DNA of 64,000 bases from Marivita lacus (GTDB lineage: Bacteria; Pseudomonadota; Alphaproteobacteria; Rhodobacterales; Rhodobacteraceae). Position 1 is the first letter of the stretch; each line of letters begins with the position of its first letter. The translations under genes were made by a program, and so were the position numbers. The stretch covers positions 186,001-250,000 of the forward strand of contig NZ_BMFC01000004.1 of NCBI RefSeq assembly GCF_014637725.1. The letters are read 5' to 3'. A model generated the notes under the pieces. The model saw nothing but the letters and a program-made list of their open reading frames with translations. It ran no database searches and was not told the DNA's origin. Shown one piece after another: positions 1-8,920 of this stretch.

Positions 1-92
1 TGGAACAGCGCCTGCACCGCGTAAAGCCGCGAGGCAGACCGCTTCTGGCGTTTTTCTTCCACCTTTTTCGGAGGCTTGGCAGCATGGCTCAT
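1..92 (-). CDS. nusB: Transcription antitermination factor NusB, N-terminal fragment (runs off the window)
   Basis: The first 30 codons read M-S-H-A-A-K-P-P-K-K followed by RSASRLYAVQALF, the typical alphaproteobacterial NusB N-terminus (basic tail, then first helix). NusB works with NusE and BoxA RNA in antitermination of rRNA transcription. The ATG overlaps the ribH stop as ATGA, so translation is probably coupled to ribH, and a ribH-nusB arrangement is common in bacteria. The rest of the gene lies beyond the left edge. Confidence 0.85.
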   Translation of the reverse strand, partial: MSHAAKPPKKVEEKRQKRSASRLYAVQALF

Positions 93-643
93 GCGTTTTT
101 CGGACCTTTGGAATCAGCAGCGATCTGGTACTCGTCCCGTGCCGGAACGAACCCCACGCCTTTGCGGGCAGCGCCCCATTTACGGCTGAGCGCGATCAGG
201 TGCAAGGCAGCAGCCGCAGCCCCACCGCCTTTGTTCTGACCGGCCGCCTGCGCACGCGCCTCGGCCTGTAGCATGTTCTCGACCGTGAGGATGCCATTGC
301 CGATGCACAGCCCCTGCAAGCCCAGCAACGAGAGCGCCCGCGAGCTGTCGTTGCAGACCGTGTCGTAATGCGTGGTCTCACCGCGGATGATGCAGCCCAA
401 CGCGACATAGCCATCGAAATTCGACATGCGTTCTGCAATGCCGATTGCCGTCGGGACTTCCAAGGCGCCCGGCACCTCGATCAGGTCATGTGTGCCGTCA
501 CAGGCCTCGATCTCTGCCCGCGCACCGGCGATCAACTGGTCCGCGATATCCTTGTAGTAAGGCGCAACCACTATCAAAAGCTTAACCGGCTTGTCGAATG
601 TCGGCCGCTCCAGCGTGTAATGTTCAACAGATGCCGCCATCAT
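89..643 (-). CDS. ribH: 6,7-dimethyl-8-ribityllumazine synthase
   Basis: RibH condenses 5-amino-6-ribitylaminouracil with 3,4-dihydroxy-2-butanone 4-phosphate, the penultimate step of riboflavin synthesis, usually as a multimeric capsid in the cytoplasm. The 184-residue product has the family motifs PGALEVPTAI (about residues 58-67) and ALGCIIRGETTHYD (about 81-94). The 3' half is extended by a Gly/Ala-rich stretch (NKGGGAAAAALHL). It overlaps the upstream ribB reading frame by 4 bases and the downstream nusB start by 4 bases, so ribB-ribH-nusB look like one operon. Confidence 0.96.
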   Translation of the reverse strand: MMAASVEHYTLERPTFDKPVKLLIVVAPYYKDIADQLIAGARAEIEACDGTHDLIEVPGALEVPTAIGIAERMSNFDGYVALGCIIRGETTHYDTVCNDSSRALSLLGLQGLCIGNGILTVENMLQAEARAQAAGQNKGGGAAAAALHLIALSRKWGAARKGVGFVPARDEYQIAADSKGPKNA

Positions 644-1767
644 CCCAACTCCGAGATCTTGCGCGTGCCGACGATCTCGAGCCCGTAGGCATCAAGCCCG
701 ACCACCTTGGGTGTCGGTGAATTGGTCAGCAGCGTCAGTTTCGACAGGCCCAGCGACGACAGGATCTGCGCCCCCAGACCGTATTGCCGCAGCGTCTTGG
801 GTGACACCTCGTCACCCACATCCAGTTTCATCGACGTGTCGCGCAGCAGAACGACCACGCCGCGCCCCTCTTCGGCAACCGCCTGCATCGCATGCTGAAA
901 TTCGTCCGCGCGCCCTTTCGGCCCGGTGCCGACCACATCCAGCATCGGGTCCATCGCGTGCATCCGCACCAGAACCGGCTCATCGCCCGACAGGTCTCCC
1001 TTGGTCAGCACGATATGTTCGTCGCCATGGGTTTCGTCGGTGTAAATCCGCATCAGCCAGTCACCGCCGAATTCCGACGTGATGGTTTCCTCCTTGCGCA
1101 CGCGCACCAGATTGTCGTTGCGGCGGCGATAGGCGATCAGGTCGCTGATCGTGCCGATCTTGAGGTTGTGCCGCTGGGAAAAAGCCACCAGTTCCGGCAG
1201 CCGCGCCATCGAGCCGTCGTCGTTCATGATCTCGCAGATCACCCCGGCGGCATTCAGCCCGGCCAGTCGGCTCACATCGACAGCCGCTTCGGTATGGCCC
1301 GCACGCACCAGCACGCCGCCATCCTTGGCGCGCAGCGGGAACACGTGGCCCGGCGTCGCGATGTCCTGCGCGCCCTTGGTGCCGTCGATGGCCACCGCCA
1401 CGGTCCGCGCGCGGTCCGCTGCGGAAATGCCCGTGGTCACACCTTCGCGCGCCTCGATCGACACGGTGAACGCGGTTTCGTGGCGCGAGGAATTGTTCGT
1501 CGACATCAGCTGCAGGCCAAGGTCCTCGATCCGCTTGGAGGTCATCGCAAGGCAGATCAGCCCACGCCCATGCGTCGCCATGAAGTTGATCGCGTCCGGC
1601 GTCGCCCATTGCGCGGGAATCACCAGATCGCCCTCGTTCTCGCGATCCTCGTGGTCGACCAGAATGAACATCCTGCCGTTGCGCGCATCCTCGATGATCT
1701 CTTCCACCGAAGAAATCGCGTCTTTCCAGTTTTCCTCGACCGGACCGGGGGTTTCGTATGTCGTCAC
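640..1767 (-). CDS. ribB: 3,4-dihydroxy-2-butanone 4-phosphate synthase with a degenerate GTP cyclohydrolase II-like C-terminal domain
   Basis: The N-terminal half (about residues 15-205) is a complete DHBP synthase, with DHEDRENEGDLV, THGRGLICLAM and the RAGHTEAAVD region; it makes the four-carbon unit used by RibH. The C-terminal half (about 210-375) aligns with GTP cyclohydrolase II (LVRMHAMDPMLD, then AVAEEGRGVVVLLRD and LTNSPTPKVVGL). However, it has none of the three zinc-binding cysteines of active RibA (motif SEC...RCDC) and the RQEGRGIGL loop is replaced, so this half is probably not a cyclohydrolase. The chosen GTG start (1767) has GGAGG seven bases upstream. A longer in-frame reading to 1797 has no such site. 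Confidence 0.9.
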   Translation of the reverse strand: MTTYETPGPVEENWKDAISSVEEIIEDARNGRMFILVDHEDRENEGDLVIPAQWATPDAINFMATHGRGLICLAMTSKRIEDLGLQLMSTNNSSRHETAFTVSIEAREGVTTGISAADRARTVAVAIDGTKGAQDIATPGHVFPLRAKDGGVLVRAGHTEAAVDVSRLAGLNAAGVICEIMNDDGSMARLPELVAFSQRHNLKIGTISDLIAYRRRNDNLVRVRKEETITSEFGGDWLMRIYTDETHGDEHIVLTKGDLSGDEPVLVRMHAMDPMLDVVGTGPKGRADEFQHAMQAVAEEGRGVVVLLRDTSMKLDVGDEVSPKTLRQYGLGAQILSSLGLSKLTLLTNSPTPKVVGLDAYGLEIVGTRKISELG

Positions 1768-1842
1768 GCGGGCGCCTCCGTCATTGCACCTGCGCACTTA
1801 GAACACGGCGCTGGAATTGACCAGTGAAACGTCCCGTTGAGA

Positions 1843-2172
1843 TCAGTCGAAAATGTCCTCGATCACGTCGATTGCCTCTTCGAAGAACCGCCGCGCCAGC
1901 GTCTTGCGCTTCTTGGGTTTCTTGCGCTTCGATCCGCCGTCATCGCGGTCCCAGGCGGCAAACGGGGCACCGCCGGTGTTTTTCGGCTGTTTGACCGGAC
2001 GATGCTGCGTCGGGACCTGTTTCTGCGCCACCTCCGCGCGCAACATCTTCATGTCATGCAACGGCGCGCCACAGGCCGAACAGCTCAGCTCGTGGCGTGT
2101 GTCGCCCCTGAGAACAAGCGCCGCACGTGTTCCGCAATAACAGCACGTGGCGATCTTTGTTCCGTGGGGCAT
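1843..2172 (-). CDS. Small zinc-ribbon protein of unknown function
   Basis: A 109-residue protein with two CxxC knuckles near the N-terminus (CCYCGTRA and SCSACGAPLHD), as in TFIIB/zinc-ribbon folds. A lysine/arginine-rich linker follows (SKRKKPKKRK), and the C-terminus is acidic and amphipathic (ARRFFEEAIDVIEDIFD). The start at 2172 has GGAGAC just upstream. It lies between rlmB and ribB on the same strand. The basic linker would suit nucleic-acid binding, but no function is assigned; it resembles conserved hypothetical proteins of Rhodobacteraceae. Confidence 0.75.
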   Translation of the reverse strand: MPHGTKIATCCYCGTRAALVLRGDTRHELSCSACGAPLHDMKMLRAEVAQKQVPTQHRPVKQPKNTGGAPFAAWDRDDGGSKRKKPKKRKTLARRFFEEAIDVIEDIFD

Positions 2173-2221
2173 GGTGTCTCCTTCGGCAAGGATATTGGGA
2201 CGCAGGACCCCGGACGCAAGT

Positions 2222-3001
2222 TCACGCCCGTGCGGCGTAAAGCGCCACCGCCGCCGCGTTCGACACGTTGAGCGATCCGAACCCCTGCGCAAAGGGGATT
2301 TTCACCAGCGCATCACAGGTGTCCTTGGTCTTGGGCCGCAGCCCCGGCCCCTCGGCCCCCAGCACCAGCGCAATCGGCCTGTCACGGACGGGGGCAATGG
2401 CGTCGTCGATGGTCTGCTCGGCCTCACCGTCCAGCCCGAAGATCATGTACCCCATGGACCGCAAACGCTCCATCGCGTCTGCAAGATTGCGCTCGCGCAG
2501 ATAGGGTTGCCGCTCCAGCGCGCCCGAGGCGGTTTTCGCCAAGGCACCCGTTTCCGGGGCCGAATGGTGCAGGGTGCCGATGACGGCAGAGGCGCCGAAC
2601 ACCTCGGCAGAGCGCAGAATCGCCCCCACGTTGTGCGGATCGGTCACCCGGTCGAGCAGCACCACGCGGGGCGGGCCGTCGCCCGGCCCAAGCGCCACAT
2701 CCTCCAGTCGCCCCCAGTTCAGCGGCTTCACCTCAAGCGCCGCGCCCTGGTGCACGGATTGCGGATCAATGGGTGCCGCGAACCGGCGCGGATCGCTCAT
2801 TTCCGGTTCCATCCCGGCCACTTCGATCGCATCGGCCAGCTTGTCCATCGCGTTGCGCGTCACCACCAGCCGCAGCCTCTCGCGGTTGGGGTTGACCAGC
2901 GCGTCGCGCACGGCATGCAGCCCGAAGAGCCACACGGTTTCCGCCGCAGAAGCCTTTCTGGACTGTTCCTTGGCCACCACCCAGCTTGGTTTCTTGACCA
3001 T
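2222..3001 (-). CDS. rlmB: 23S rRNA (guanosine-2'-O-)-methyltransferase RlmB / TrmH-family SPOUT methyltransferase
   Basis: A SpoU/TrmH-type RNA 2'-O-ribose methyltransferase of 259 residues. The N-terminal substrate-binding domain begins VWLFGLHAVRDAL. The knotted SAM-binding domain has the three class motifs: LDRVTDPHNVGAILRSAEVFGA (motif 1), LVLGAEGPGLR (motif 2) and IPFAQGFGSLNVSNAAAVALY (motif 3). In E. coli RlmB methylates G2251 of 23S rRNA. ATG 3001 is preferred because AAGGGGGC lies just upstream; ATG 3019 is an alternative. It diverges from the tRNA-Tyr gene. Confidence 0.92.
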   Translation of the reverse strand: MVKKPSWVVAKEQSRKASAAETVWLFGLHAVRDALVNPNRERLRLVVTRNAMDKLADAIEVAGMEPEMSDPRRFAAPIDPQSVHQGAALEVKPLNWGRLEDVALGPGDGPPRVVLLDRVTDPHNVGAILRSAEVFGASAVIGTLHHSAPETGALAKTASGALERQPYLRERNLADAMERLRSMGYMIFGLDGEAEQTIDDAIAPVRDRPIALVLGAEGPGLRPKTKDTCDALVKIPFAQGFGSLNVSNAAAVALYAARA

Positions 3002-3121
3002 CACAGCCCCCTTTTCCATCCTGCCAAAACGCTGCCCGCTTGATGGGATTTTCCTGTTGACGCCGCAAGGGGGCAATTGTAATCACCCGCTCACGCCAAA
3101 GACAGGGTCTTGGGCGAAAGT

Positions 3122-3205
3122 GGGCGACAGGCCGCAAGGTGTGGCAGGGGACTGTAACTCCCTCGCGGAGACGCACGCCTGGTTCGATTCCAGGGTCGCC
3201 CACCA
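3122..3205 (+). tRNA. tRNA-Tyr (anticodon GTA)
   Basis: A complete class II tRNA can be folded by hand: acceptor arms GGGCGAC / GTCGCCC, a D-arm GCC/GGC, anticodon stem GGGGA/TCCCT with loop CTGTAAC (GTA, Tyr), long variable arm with stem GCG/CGC, T-arm CCTGG TTCGATT CCAGG, discriminator A and encoded CCA. The long variable arm is expected for bacterial tRNA-Tyr. Confidence 0.95.
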
Positions 3206-3296
3206 CTTTCTCCTTGCAGGCGAAATCTGAAAGCGTTGCATCAGCTCTGCTGCGCAAGCATTTGACTTTCATGGTATTTGCAGCCCTAATCCTCTC

Positions 3297-4562
3297 ATGA
3301 CCAAGATCGACACGCTTCGCACCAAGGCCCGGCTCCTGTTCGACGCAGCCGTCACCGCCGCCGACCCGGCGCGCGCCGTACGACGCGGGCTCGATCAATC
3401 GCCGCTGCCGCCGCAACAGCCCGGTGGACGCACGTTCCTCATCGCCATCGGCAAGGCCGCACCCGCCATGCTGGGCGAGGCGATGAAGGCCATCCCCGAC
3501 GCATACGCGGCCCTTGCGGTGACCCATCACGAGAACGATGCGACCCTGATGGGTGCAGAACTGCTCCGCGCGGGCCATCCCGTCCCCGACGAGGCCGGTG
3601 CCCGCGCCGCGCGCCGTGTCATGGACCTCCTGGCCGAGGCGACCGAAAAGGACCGCGTCGTTGCCCTGATCTCGGGAGGAGGCTCCGCGCTTTTGCCCGC
3701 GCCACCCCCCGGCATCAGCCTAAGCGACAAGGCGCGGCTCAACGATCTGCTGCTCTCGGCCGGGCTGGACATTGTTCAGATGAACCTTGTGCGCCAACAG
3801 GTCAGCCTGCTCAAGGGCGGCGGCTTCGCGCAGCAGGCGGCCCCGGCCCCGGTCTTTGCCTATATGCTGTCGGACGTGATCGGCGACGATCTGCGCGCCA
3901 TCGCCTCGGGCCCCACGGTCAGCCCGATCGGCACCGCGTCCGACGCGATCGACACGCTCAAGAGCGCCGGCATCTGGGCCAGTACCCCTGACCCGATTCG
4001 CAGCCATCTGGAAAAGGCGCAGCACGACACGCCGCCGCCTCTGCCCGAGGCGACGAACACCCTTGTCGGATCGAACCGCCTGTCGCTCGAGGCGATGGCG
4101 AAAAAGGCCCAAGAGCTCGAACTCACGCCCCGGATCGTCAACGACGCCCTTACCGGCGACGTCGGGGACGCGGCCCAAAGCATCCTCGACGAGTTGATCG
4201 CGCGGCCCGAACCGACGGCCCTGCTCTTCGGCGGCGAAACCACCGTGCGGCTCACCGGCACCGGGCGCGGCGGGCGCAACCAGGAACTGGCCCTGCGGGT
4301 CGCTGCCCAAGCCCCGCACATCAACGGCACATGGGTCTTCCTGTCCGGCGGCACCGATGGGCGCGACGGCCCGACCGATGCGGCGGGCGGCGTGGTCGAT
4401 GCGGGCACCCTGCCCCGGATCGTGGCGGCAGGTCAGAACGTGGCTGCCCTTCTGGCCAACAATGACAGCTACGCGGCCCTGTCCGCCGCAGGGGATCTGC
4501 TGATGACCCGCGCCACCGGCACCAATGTGGCGGATGTTCAGGTCTTGCTGATCGCGCCCTGA
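3297..4562 (+). CDS. ttuD: Glycerate 2-kinase (DUF4147/MOFRL family; historically TtuD hydroxypyruvate reductase)
   Basis: A 421-residue protein with the two-domain layout of class II glycerate kinases: N-terminal DUF4147 Rossmann-like domain (LIAIGKAAPAML; ALISGGGSALLPAPPPGISL) and C-terminal MOFRL domain (GRGGRNQELALR; FLSGGTDGRDGPTDAAGG). Such enzymes phosphorylate D-glycerate to 2-phosphoglycerate in the serine cycle, glyoxylate or tartrate metabolism. Many are annotated hydroxypyruvate reductase after TtuD, but kinase activity is the better-supported family role. The 3' end overlaps the convergent pxpA gene by 25 bases, leaving no room for a separate terminator. Confidence 0.88.
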   Translation: MTKIDTLRTKARLLFDAAVTAADPARAVRRGLDQSPLPPQQPGGRTFLIAIGKAAPAMLGEAMKAIPDAYAALAVTHHENDATLMGAELLRAGHPVPDEAGARAARRVMDLLAEATEKDRVVALISGGGSALLPAPPPGISLSDKARLNDLLLSAGLDIVQMNLVRQQVSLLKGGGFAQQAAPAPVFAYMLSDVIGDDLRAIASGPTVSPIGTASDAIDTLKSAGIWASTPDPIRSHLEKAQHDTPPPLPEATNTLVGSNRLSLEAMAKKAQELELTPRIVNDALTGDVGDAAQSILDELIARPEPTALLFGGETTVRLTGTGRGGRNQELALRVAAQAPHINGTWVFLSGGTDGRDGPTDAAGGVVDAGTLPRIVAAGQNVAALLANNDSYAALSAAGDLLMTRATGTNVADVQVLLIAP

Positions 4563-5320
4563 CGGCCTTCGAACCGTTGCAACGACACACCTGCCTCTGC
4601 CAAGGCACGGCGCACCGTTTGCGCGATCTGAACAGCCGTTGCCCCATCGCCATGCAGGCAGATCGTGTCCACCGCCGCCGGAATGTGCCTGCCGCTTTCT
4701 GTGATGATCGCGCCTGCCTTGACCATCTCGACCATGCGCCGCCCAGCCAGATCCGCATCGTGGATTACCGCTCCGGGCTGGCTCCGGTCCACCAAGGTTG
4801 CATCGTCGTTATAGGCGCGGTCCGCGAATATCTCGCCCGCCCAGCGACAACCCAGCGCCTCGACCGCGGTTTGCTGCTGCGTCGCGGCGAGCACCATGAT
4901 GATGATGTCGGGATCGACCGACAACGCGCCCTCGTAGCACGCCTTTGCCAGCGCCATGTCCTCGGAAGTCATGTTCGACAAGGCGCCATGCAGCTTGAGA
5001 TGCCGCACCGTTCCACCCACGGACCGCGCCATAGCCTGTGCCGCACCCAGTTGATATCGCACGAGATTGCGCAGACTGTCCGGACTCATCTGCATCCTGC
5101 GTCGCCCGAAGCCCTGCAGGTCGGGAAAGCCCGGATGCGCGCCGATCCCCACGTCATGCGCCACCGCCAACGCCATCGTCTGCGCCATCACATCCCAGTC
5201 GCCCGCGTGAAAGCCGCAGGCGACATTGGCCGAGGTGATGACCTGCAACAGCGCCGCGTCCGATCCCATCGGCCAGGGACCAAAGCTTTCGCCCATATCG
5301 GCGTTCAGATCGACATGCAT
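4538..5320 (-). CDS. pxpA: 5-oxoprolinase subunit PxpA (LamB/YcsF family)
   Basis: A 260-residue LamB/YcsF protein, with the N-terminal signature VDLNADMGESFG, then ANVACGFHAGDW, IGAHPGFPDLQGFGRR and KLHGALSNM, all family landmarks. PxpA acts with PxpB and PxpC in ATP-dependent conversion of 5-oxoproline (pyroglutamate) to glutamate. It is the last gene of the pxpB-pxpC-pxpA run, starting 3 bases after pxpC. Confidence 0.94.
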   Translation of the reverse strand: MHVDLNADMGESFGPWPMGSDAALLQVITSANVACGFHAGDWDVMAQTMALAVAHDVGIGAHPGFPDLQGFGRRRMQMSPDSLRNLVRYQLGAAQAMARSVGGTVRHLKLHGALSNMTSEDMALAKACYEGALSVDPDIIIMVLAATQQQTAVEALGCRWAGEIFADRAYNDDATLVDRSQPGAVIHDADLAGRRMVEMVKAGAIITESGRHIPAAVDTICLHGDGATAVQIAQTVRRALAEAGVSLQRFEGRQGAISKT

Positions 5321-5323
5321 CGC

Positions 5324-6346
5324 CTATTCCTTCGTTCCGGGGGCATCGCCAGCCGTGACGCCACTGATCAGTTGATACCCCAGAAGATCCCGGATCTGCG
5401 ACGGATCTCTGACCAAAGGCTGGCGTGATCGGGTCAGGTTGCGCAGATACTCCTGCATCCGCGTCTGCGCCTGCAACGCCTCATCCCGCGACACGAACCT
5501 GAACCGCAAGCGCCCCCAAGCAGGCGTCTGTACAGCGCGCGGCAGATCAGCGGGAATGACCGTCCCGATCCTTGGATAGCCCCCGGTCGTCTGGCTTTCG
5601 CCCAGCAGAAGGTAGGGCGTGCCATCGCCGGTGACCTGAATATCCCCCGGCAGGATCGATTCCGACAGGATGTTCAACCCACCCTCGGGCGCAAACCCGT
5701 CCACGCCAGACTCAAGCCGCAGCCCCATCCGATTGGCCCGCGCATCGCGGGTGAAAACCGTCTCGGCAAACTGCGCCCGCGTCGGCTCATTGAAAAGCCC
5801 GGTCTGAAAGCTCTCGACCATGCGCAGCGTACCGCCGTCAAACCGGGTGTCCGGCGGCAGGCACAGGCCCGTTTCGCTGCGTGTGTCCTCGCCCACGGGC
5901 AGAACCTCACCCGCCTGCACCACCGCCCCGATTCCCGCCGCCAGATGCGCCGCACGTGACCCAAGCCGCAGCGGCACATCGAACCCGCCGCCCACATGCA
6001 GGTAGCCATAGCTGCCTGCCGTGGCACCGCCGATCTCGATCCGCGCATTCGCTGGCACGGCATGGGACGCGTTCCAGACCAGCGGTGCTCCGTCCAAAGA
6101 CGCCCGCATCGGCGCGCCGGTCAGGGCGATGCGCAGGGGTGCTGTCGCCTCGAAGACGCCGCCCGATCCCGGCAGTTCCAGCGCTGCGCAGTCGGTGGAT
6201 TGCCCGAGCAACGCCGCCCCTTCGGCCAGCGCCAGCCTGTCCGCCGCGCCCCCCCTCGACACACCGAACGCGCGATACCCGCTGCGGCCCATATCCTGCA
6301 CAGAGGATCCGGGCGCGATGCGGTGCACGATCAGACCGCGTGTCAT
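5324..6346 (-). CDS. pxpC: 5-oxoprolinase subunit PxpC (biotin-dependent carboxyltransferase-like / KipA family)
   Basis: A 340-residue protein opening with GLIVHRIAPGSSVQDMGRSGYRAFGVSRGGAAD, the standard N-terminus of the KipA/PxpC family (allophanate hydrolase subunit 2 fold). The region ILPGDIQVTGDGTPYLLLGESQTTGGYPRIGTV is also typical. It overlaps pxpB by 4 bases (ATGA), consistent with translational coupling and a PxpB-PxpC complex. Confidence 0.93.
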   Translation of the reverse strand: MTRGLIVHRIAPGSSVQDMGRSGYRAFGVSRGGAADRLALAEGAALLGQSTDCAALELPGSGGVFEATAPLRIALTGAPMRASLDGAPLVWNASHAVPANARIEIGGATAGSYGYLHVGGGFDVPLRLGSRAAHLAAGIGAVVQAGEVLPVGEDTRSETGLCLPPDTRFDGGTLRMVESFQTGLFNEPTRAQFAETVFTRDARANRMGLRLESGVDGFAPEGGLNILSESILPGDIQVTGDGTPYLLLGESQTTGGYPRIGTVIPADLPRAVQTPAWGRLRFRFVSRDEALQAQTRMQEYLRNLTRSRQPLVRDPSQIRDLLGYQLISGVTAGDAPGTKE

Positions 6347-7089
6347 CGGATCGCCTCGATCACTGCACCACCATCGGGGTCATCGGCATGACGCGACATC
6401 ACATCCGGCGAAACCTGTACGAACTGCACCTCGTCACCGGGACGCAGGAAAAACGGCGTGTCGCTGTCGGGCCGGAAGAGTTTGAGCGCGGTCTGGCCCA
6501 CATGCCGCCACCCCGTCGGGCTGGACACCGAAAACAGCACGAATTGCCGGATCGCCACAACCAGCGCGCCTTCGGGCACTGATTTGGTCAGCGCGGTCTG
6601 GCGCGGAATGTCCCAAGCCTCGGGCAAGAGGCCCAGATAGGGCTGACCGGGCGCAAAGCCGATGGTCTGCACCCGCACGCGCGCCTCGGAAAGTTGCGCA
6701 ATGGCCTGTTCGACCGATAGCCCCGCAGCCTCGGCTGCCTCGCCCAATTGTGGCGCGATATCAGTGCCATAGACCGTCGGCACGCGAATGAACCGCCGCC
6801 CCTCCGGCATGGGTGCCGCGTACCAGTCCCGATCCTGCAACAACGCGGTCAACCGCGCGGCCAGCCTATCGTACCCCAAATGCACCGGATCGAATTGTAC
6901 AAAGACCGACACCAGCGACGGCGCGCATTCCTCGACCCCGTCGATTCCGGCACGCGCAACCGACGCCGAAAAAGCCAGCGCTGCCCGGTTGGCAGGCTCC
7001 GACAACGCGTCGCCAAAGCTGACCAACACGCCATCCAGACCCGCCGGGCGGATCACAGGCTCAAAGGATCGGGACGTCAGATCGTTCAT
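6343..7089 (-). CDS. pxpB: 5-oxoprolinase subunit PxpB (KipI family)
   Basis: A 248-residue carboxyltransferase domain subunit 1 (KipI-like) protein. The family blocks are VSFGDALS near the N-terminus, VPTVYGTDIAPQLGE in the middle, and TIGFAPGQPYLGLLPE followed by PEGALVVAI toward the C-terminus. It is the first gene of the 5-oxoprolinase set. ATG 7089 is used; an in-frame TTG two codons earlier is less likely. No strong ribosome-binding site is evident upstream. yacG precedes it on the same strand after a short gap. Confidence 0.92.
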   Translation of the reverse strand: MNDLTSRSFEPVIRPAGLDGVLVSFGDALSEPANRAALAFSASVARAGIDGVEECAPSLVSVFVQFDPVHLGYDRLAARLTALLQDRDWYAAPMPEGRRFIRVPTVYGTDIAPQLGEAAEAAGLSVEQAIAQLSEARVRVQTIGFAPGQPYLGLLPEAWDIPRQTALTKSVPEGALVVAIRQFVLFSVSSPTGWRHVGQTALKLFRPDSDTPFFLRPGDEVQFVQVSPDVMSRHADDPDGGAVIEAIR

Positions 7090-7127
7090 GACCAAGCCGT
7101 ATCATGACGACTGATCGAGACAAGGTG

Positions 7128-7319
7128 CTAGTGCAGCTTGTCCGCCGCTGCTGCCGCCTGCTCGACCGCCTCGATCGCCGCTTCGATGTCTTCGGGATCA
7201 TCGGACGGCACGGCGTAATTCCCGTTCAGCCACCGCGCCAGATCGACATCGGCGCAGCGTTTGCAACAGAACGGACGAGTCTCGGGCTTGGCGTCCTTGC
7301 CGCAGATGGGACAGCTCAT
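7128..7319 (-). CDS. yacG: DNA gyrase inhibitor / zinc-ribbon protein YacG
   Basis: A 63-residue protein with the four-cysteine YacG signature CPICG then FCCKRCADVDLARWLNG and the usual acidic tail. In E. coli YacG binds zinc and inhibits gyrase by contacting GyrB. The ATG overlaps the stop of the upstream RNase E/G gene by 4 bases, and yacG behind an RNase E/G-like gene and maf is a conserved alphaproteobacterial arrangement. Confidence 0.93.
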   Translation of the reverse strand: MSCPICGKDAKPETRPFCCKRCADVDLARWLNGNYAVPSDDPEDIEAAIEAVEQAAAAADKLH

Positions 7320-8338
7320 GTCAGCACCTCGCTCAGGGACAGTCGGTCCCGTTTGCGTTGCAATTCGATATGCCCCAGCGGAGTCCACCCCACGAACACG
7401 GTTTCCACGCTGTCGCGTTTCAACGACGCCCGCAGCGCGCTTTCGATCTGCCGGCGGTCTTTCTTGGCCGTGGGAGCCGGGTCAATGACGATCTGCCCGC
7501 CAAGACCCCGCAGCCGCAACTGGCGCGGCAGGTCTTTGACAGCGGCCAGATTGGCCTTGAGACCAGCCGCCGGGCTGGTATCGCCGCCAGTGTTCACGTC
7601 GACCGCCACAAGCGCCCGCGTCGGCTCGATCGCCATCGATGCCGGCCCCCCCAGCGGCACATCGCGCGCTTGCAGCCCGTCCAGCACATCCAGAATACCA
7701 TGTCGGTCGAAACTGCCATCGGCGCTGTCGATCTCGGCATCCTCCGTCCATTCGCGCCACGCCAGCAAATGCGGCCCGTCGCCAAGGGTCAGCGTTTCCG
7801 CATCCCCCGTGGCATCCGCCATCACCTTGGCCGCCAGATCGGCCATCGCCGCGATGTCATCGGCGATCTCGCCCGTATCCGCACCCTCGCACGAGGATCG
7901 CAGGATCAGGCCGAAGCCTTCCAAATCCATGATATCATGCGCGATTTCCAAAAGGCTCTCGCGCGCATCCTCGTCCTTGATCCGGCGTGAGACGTTGATC
8001 CCCGGAGCCTCGGGCGTGACGATGGCATAGCGGCTCTTGAACAGCACCTTGTGCGTGACGGGAATCGCCTTGCCCGGTTCGCCGTAGCCGGTGACCTGCA
8101 CCAGAATCGCCTGACCGGGGGCCAGCCCCTTGACCTGCCGCACAAAAGCGGAGCCATCGGGCGTGCGCAGGAACATCCCGCCTTGCCCCTTCATCGGGCG
8201 GTCGACAATGGCGCGGTAAATCGTGCCCGGAGCGGGCTGGTCGGTGTCGAAGAACAGGTCCTCGACCACACCATCCACCATCAGCGCCGCCGCCTCGCGA
8301 CCGCCAATATGATCCAGCGCAATCAACCGCCCCTTCAT
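7316..8338 (-). CDS. Short ribonuclease E/G-family protein
   Basis: A 340-residue RNase E/G homologue. An S1-like N-terminal region (about 30-110) precedes the catalytic domain. The metal-binding residues equivalent to E. coli RNase E D303, N305 and D346 are all present, in [10 protein letters not shown] and GGQIVIDP. It ends before the zinc-link CPxC of RNase E/G and has no degradosome scaffold tail, so it is much shorter than RNase E. The ATG at 8338 overlaps the maf stop by 4 bases and its own stop overlaps yacG, suggesting a coupled maf-rng-yacG unit. It is probably a minor endoribonuclease distinct from the main RNase E. Confidence 0.87.
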   Translation of the reverse strand: MKGRLIALDHIGGREAAALMVDGVVEDLFFDTDQPAPGTIYRAIVDRPMKGQGGMFLRTPDGSAFVRQVKGLAPGQAILVQVTGYGEPGKAIPVTHKVLFKSRYAIVTPEAPGINVSRRIKDEDARESLLEIAHDIMDLEGFGLILRSSCEGADTGEIADDIAAMADLAAKVMADATGDAETLTLGDGPHLLAWREWTEDAEIDSADGSFDRHGILDVLDGLQARDVPLGGPASMAIEPTRALVAVDVNTGGDTSPAAGLKANLAAVKDLPRQLRLRGLGGQIVIDPAPTAKKDRRQIESALRASLKRDSVETVFVGWTPLGHIELQRKRDRLSLSEVLT

Positions 8339-8913
8339 GCCGACACCTCGTAAAGCGGATAGCCCGCCGCCACCAACAGGCTCGCGGTCTCGGCCAAAGG
8401 CAGGCCCACAACGGCGCTGAAACTGCCGCTGATCCACGGCACAAACGCGCCTGCCGGCCCTTGGATCGCGTAGCCACCCGCCTTTCCGCGCCAGTCTTCG
8501 CTGGCAAGATAGGCGTTCACCTCGGCATCGCTCAAGCGTTTCATCTTCACCTGCGTGACCACGTCGCGTTCCCAAATCTGATCCCCGCGCCGCACGGCCA
8601 CCGCCGTCACAACGCGGTGCCTGCGGCCCGACAGCGCATACAGAAACTGCGCCGCCTCGGCCACATCCGCGGGCTTGCCCAGAATGCGCCGCCCCAAAGC
8701 GACAGTGGTGTCTGCCGACAGAACGATCTCGTCGTCACTTGCGGGAATCGCCCAGGCCTTTTCGCGCGCAAGCCGCACGCAATAGGGTCGTGGCAATTCA
8801 CCGGGGCGCGGGTCTTCGTTGATGTCGGGCGGGCGGATGTCATCCGCCTCCACCCCGATCTGAGCCAAAAGCTCTCGTCGCCGGGGGCTGCCGGAGCCGA
8901 GGATCAGCTTCAT
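8335..8913 (-). CDS. maf: Maf-family nucleoside triphosphate pyrophosphatase
   Basis: A 192-residue Maf/ASMTL-family protein. The N-terminal phosphate-binding motif is [14 protein letters not shown], followed by [16 protein letters not shown] and [21 protein letters not shown]. Family members hydrolyse non-canonical or canonical NTPs (dTTP/UTP or m7GTP, depending on subgroup) and are linked to cell-division arrest. It follows infA and overlaps the RNase E/G gene. Confidence 0.93.
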   Translation of the reverse strand: MKLILGSGSPRRRELLAQIGVEADDIRPPDINEDPRPGELPRPYCVRLAREKAWAIPASDDEIVLSADTTVALGRRILGKPADVAEAAQFLYALSGRRHRVVTAVAVRRGDQIWERDVVTQVKMKRLSDAEVNAYLASEDWRGKAGGYAIQGPAGAFVPWISGSFSAVVGLPLAETASLLVAAGYPLYEVSA

Positions 8914-8920
8914 GAATCGC

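Noticed and set aside
2766-3578. A 270-codon minus-strand frame across tRNA-Tyr
   Set aside because: It reads through the tRNA gene, producing the familiar spurious peptide VVGDPGIEPGVRLREG, and overlaps ttuD and rlmB in wrong frames.
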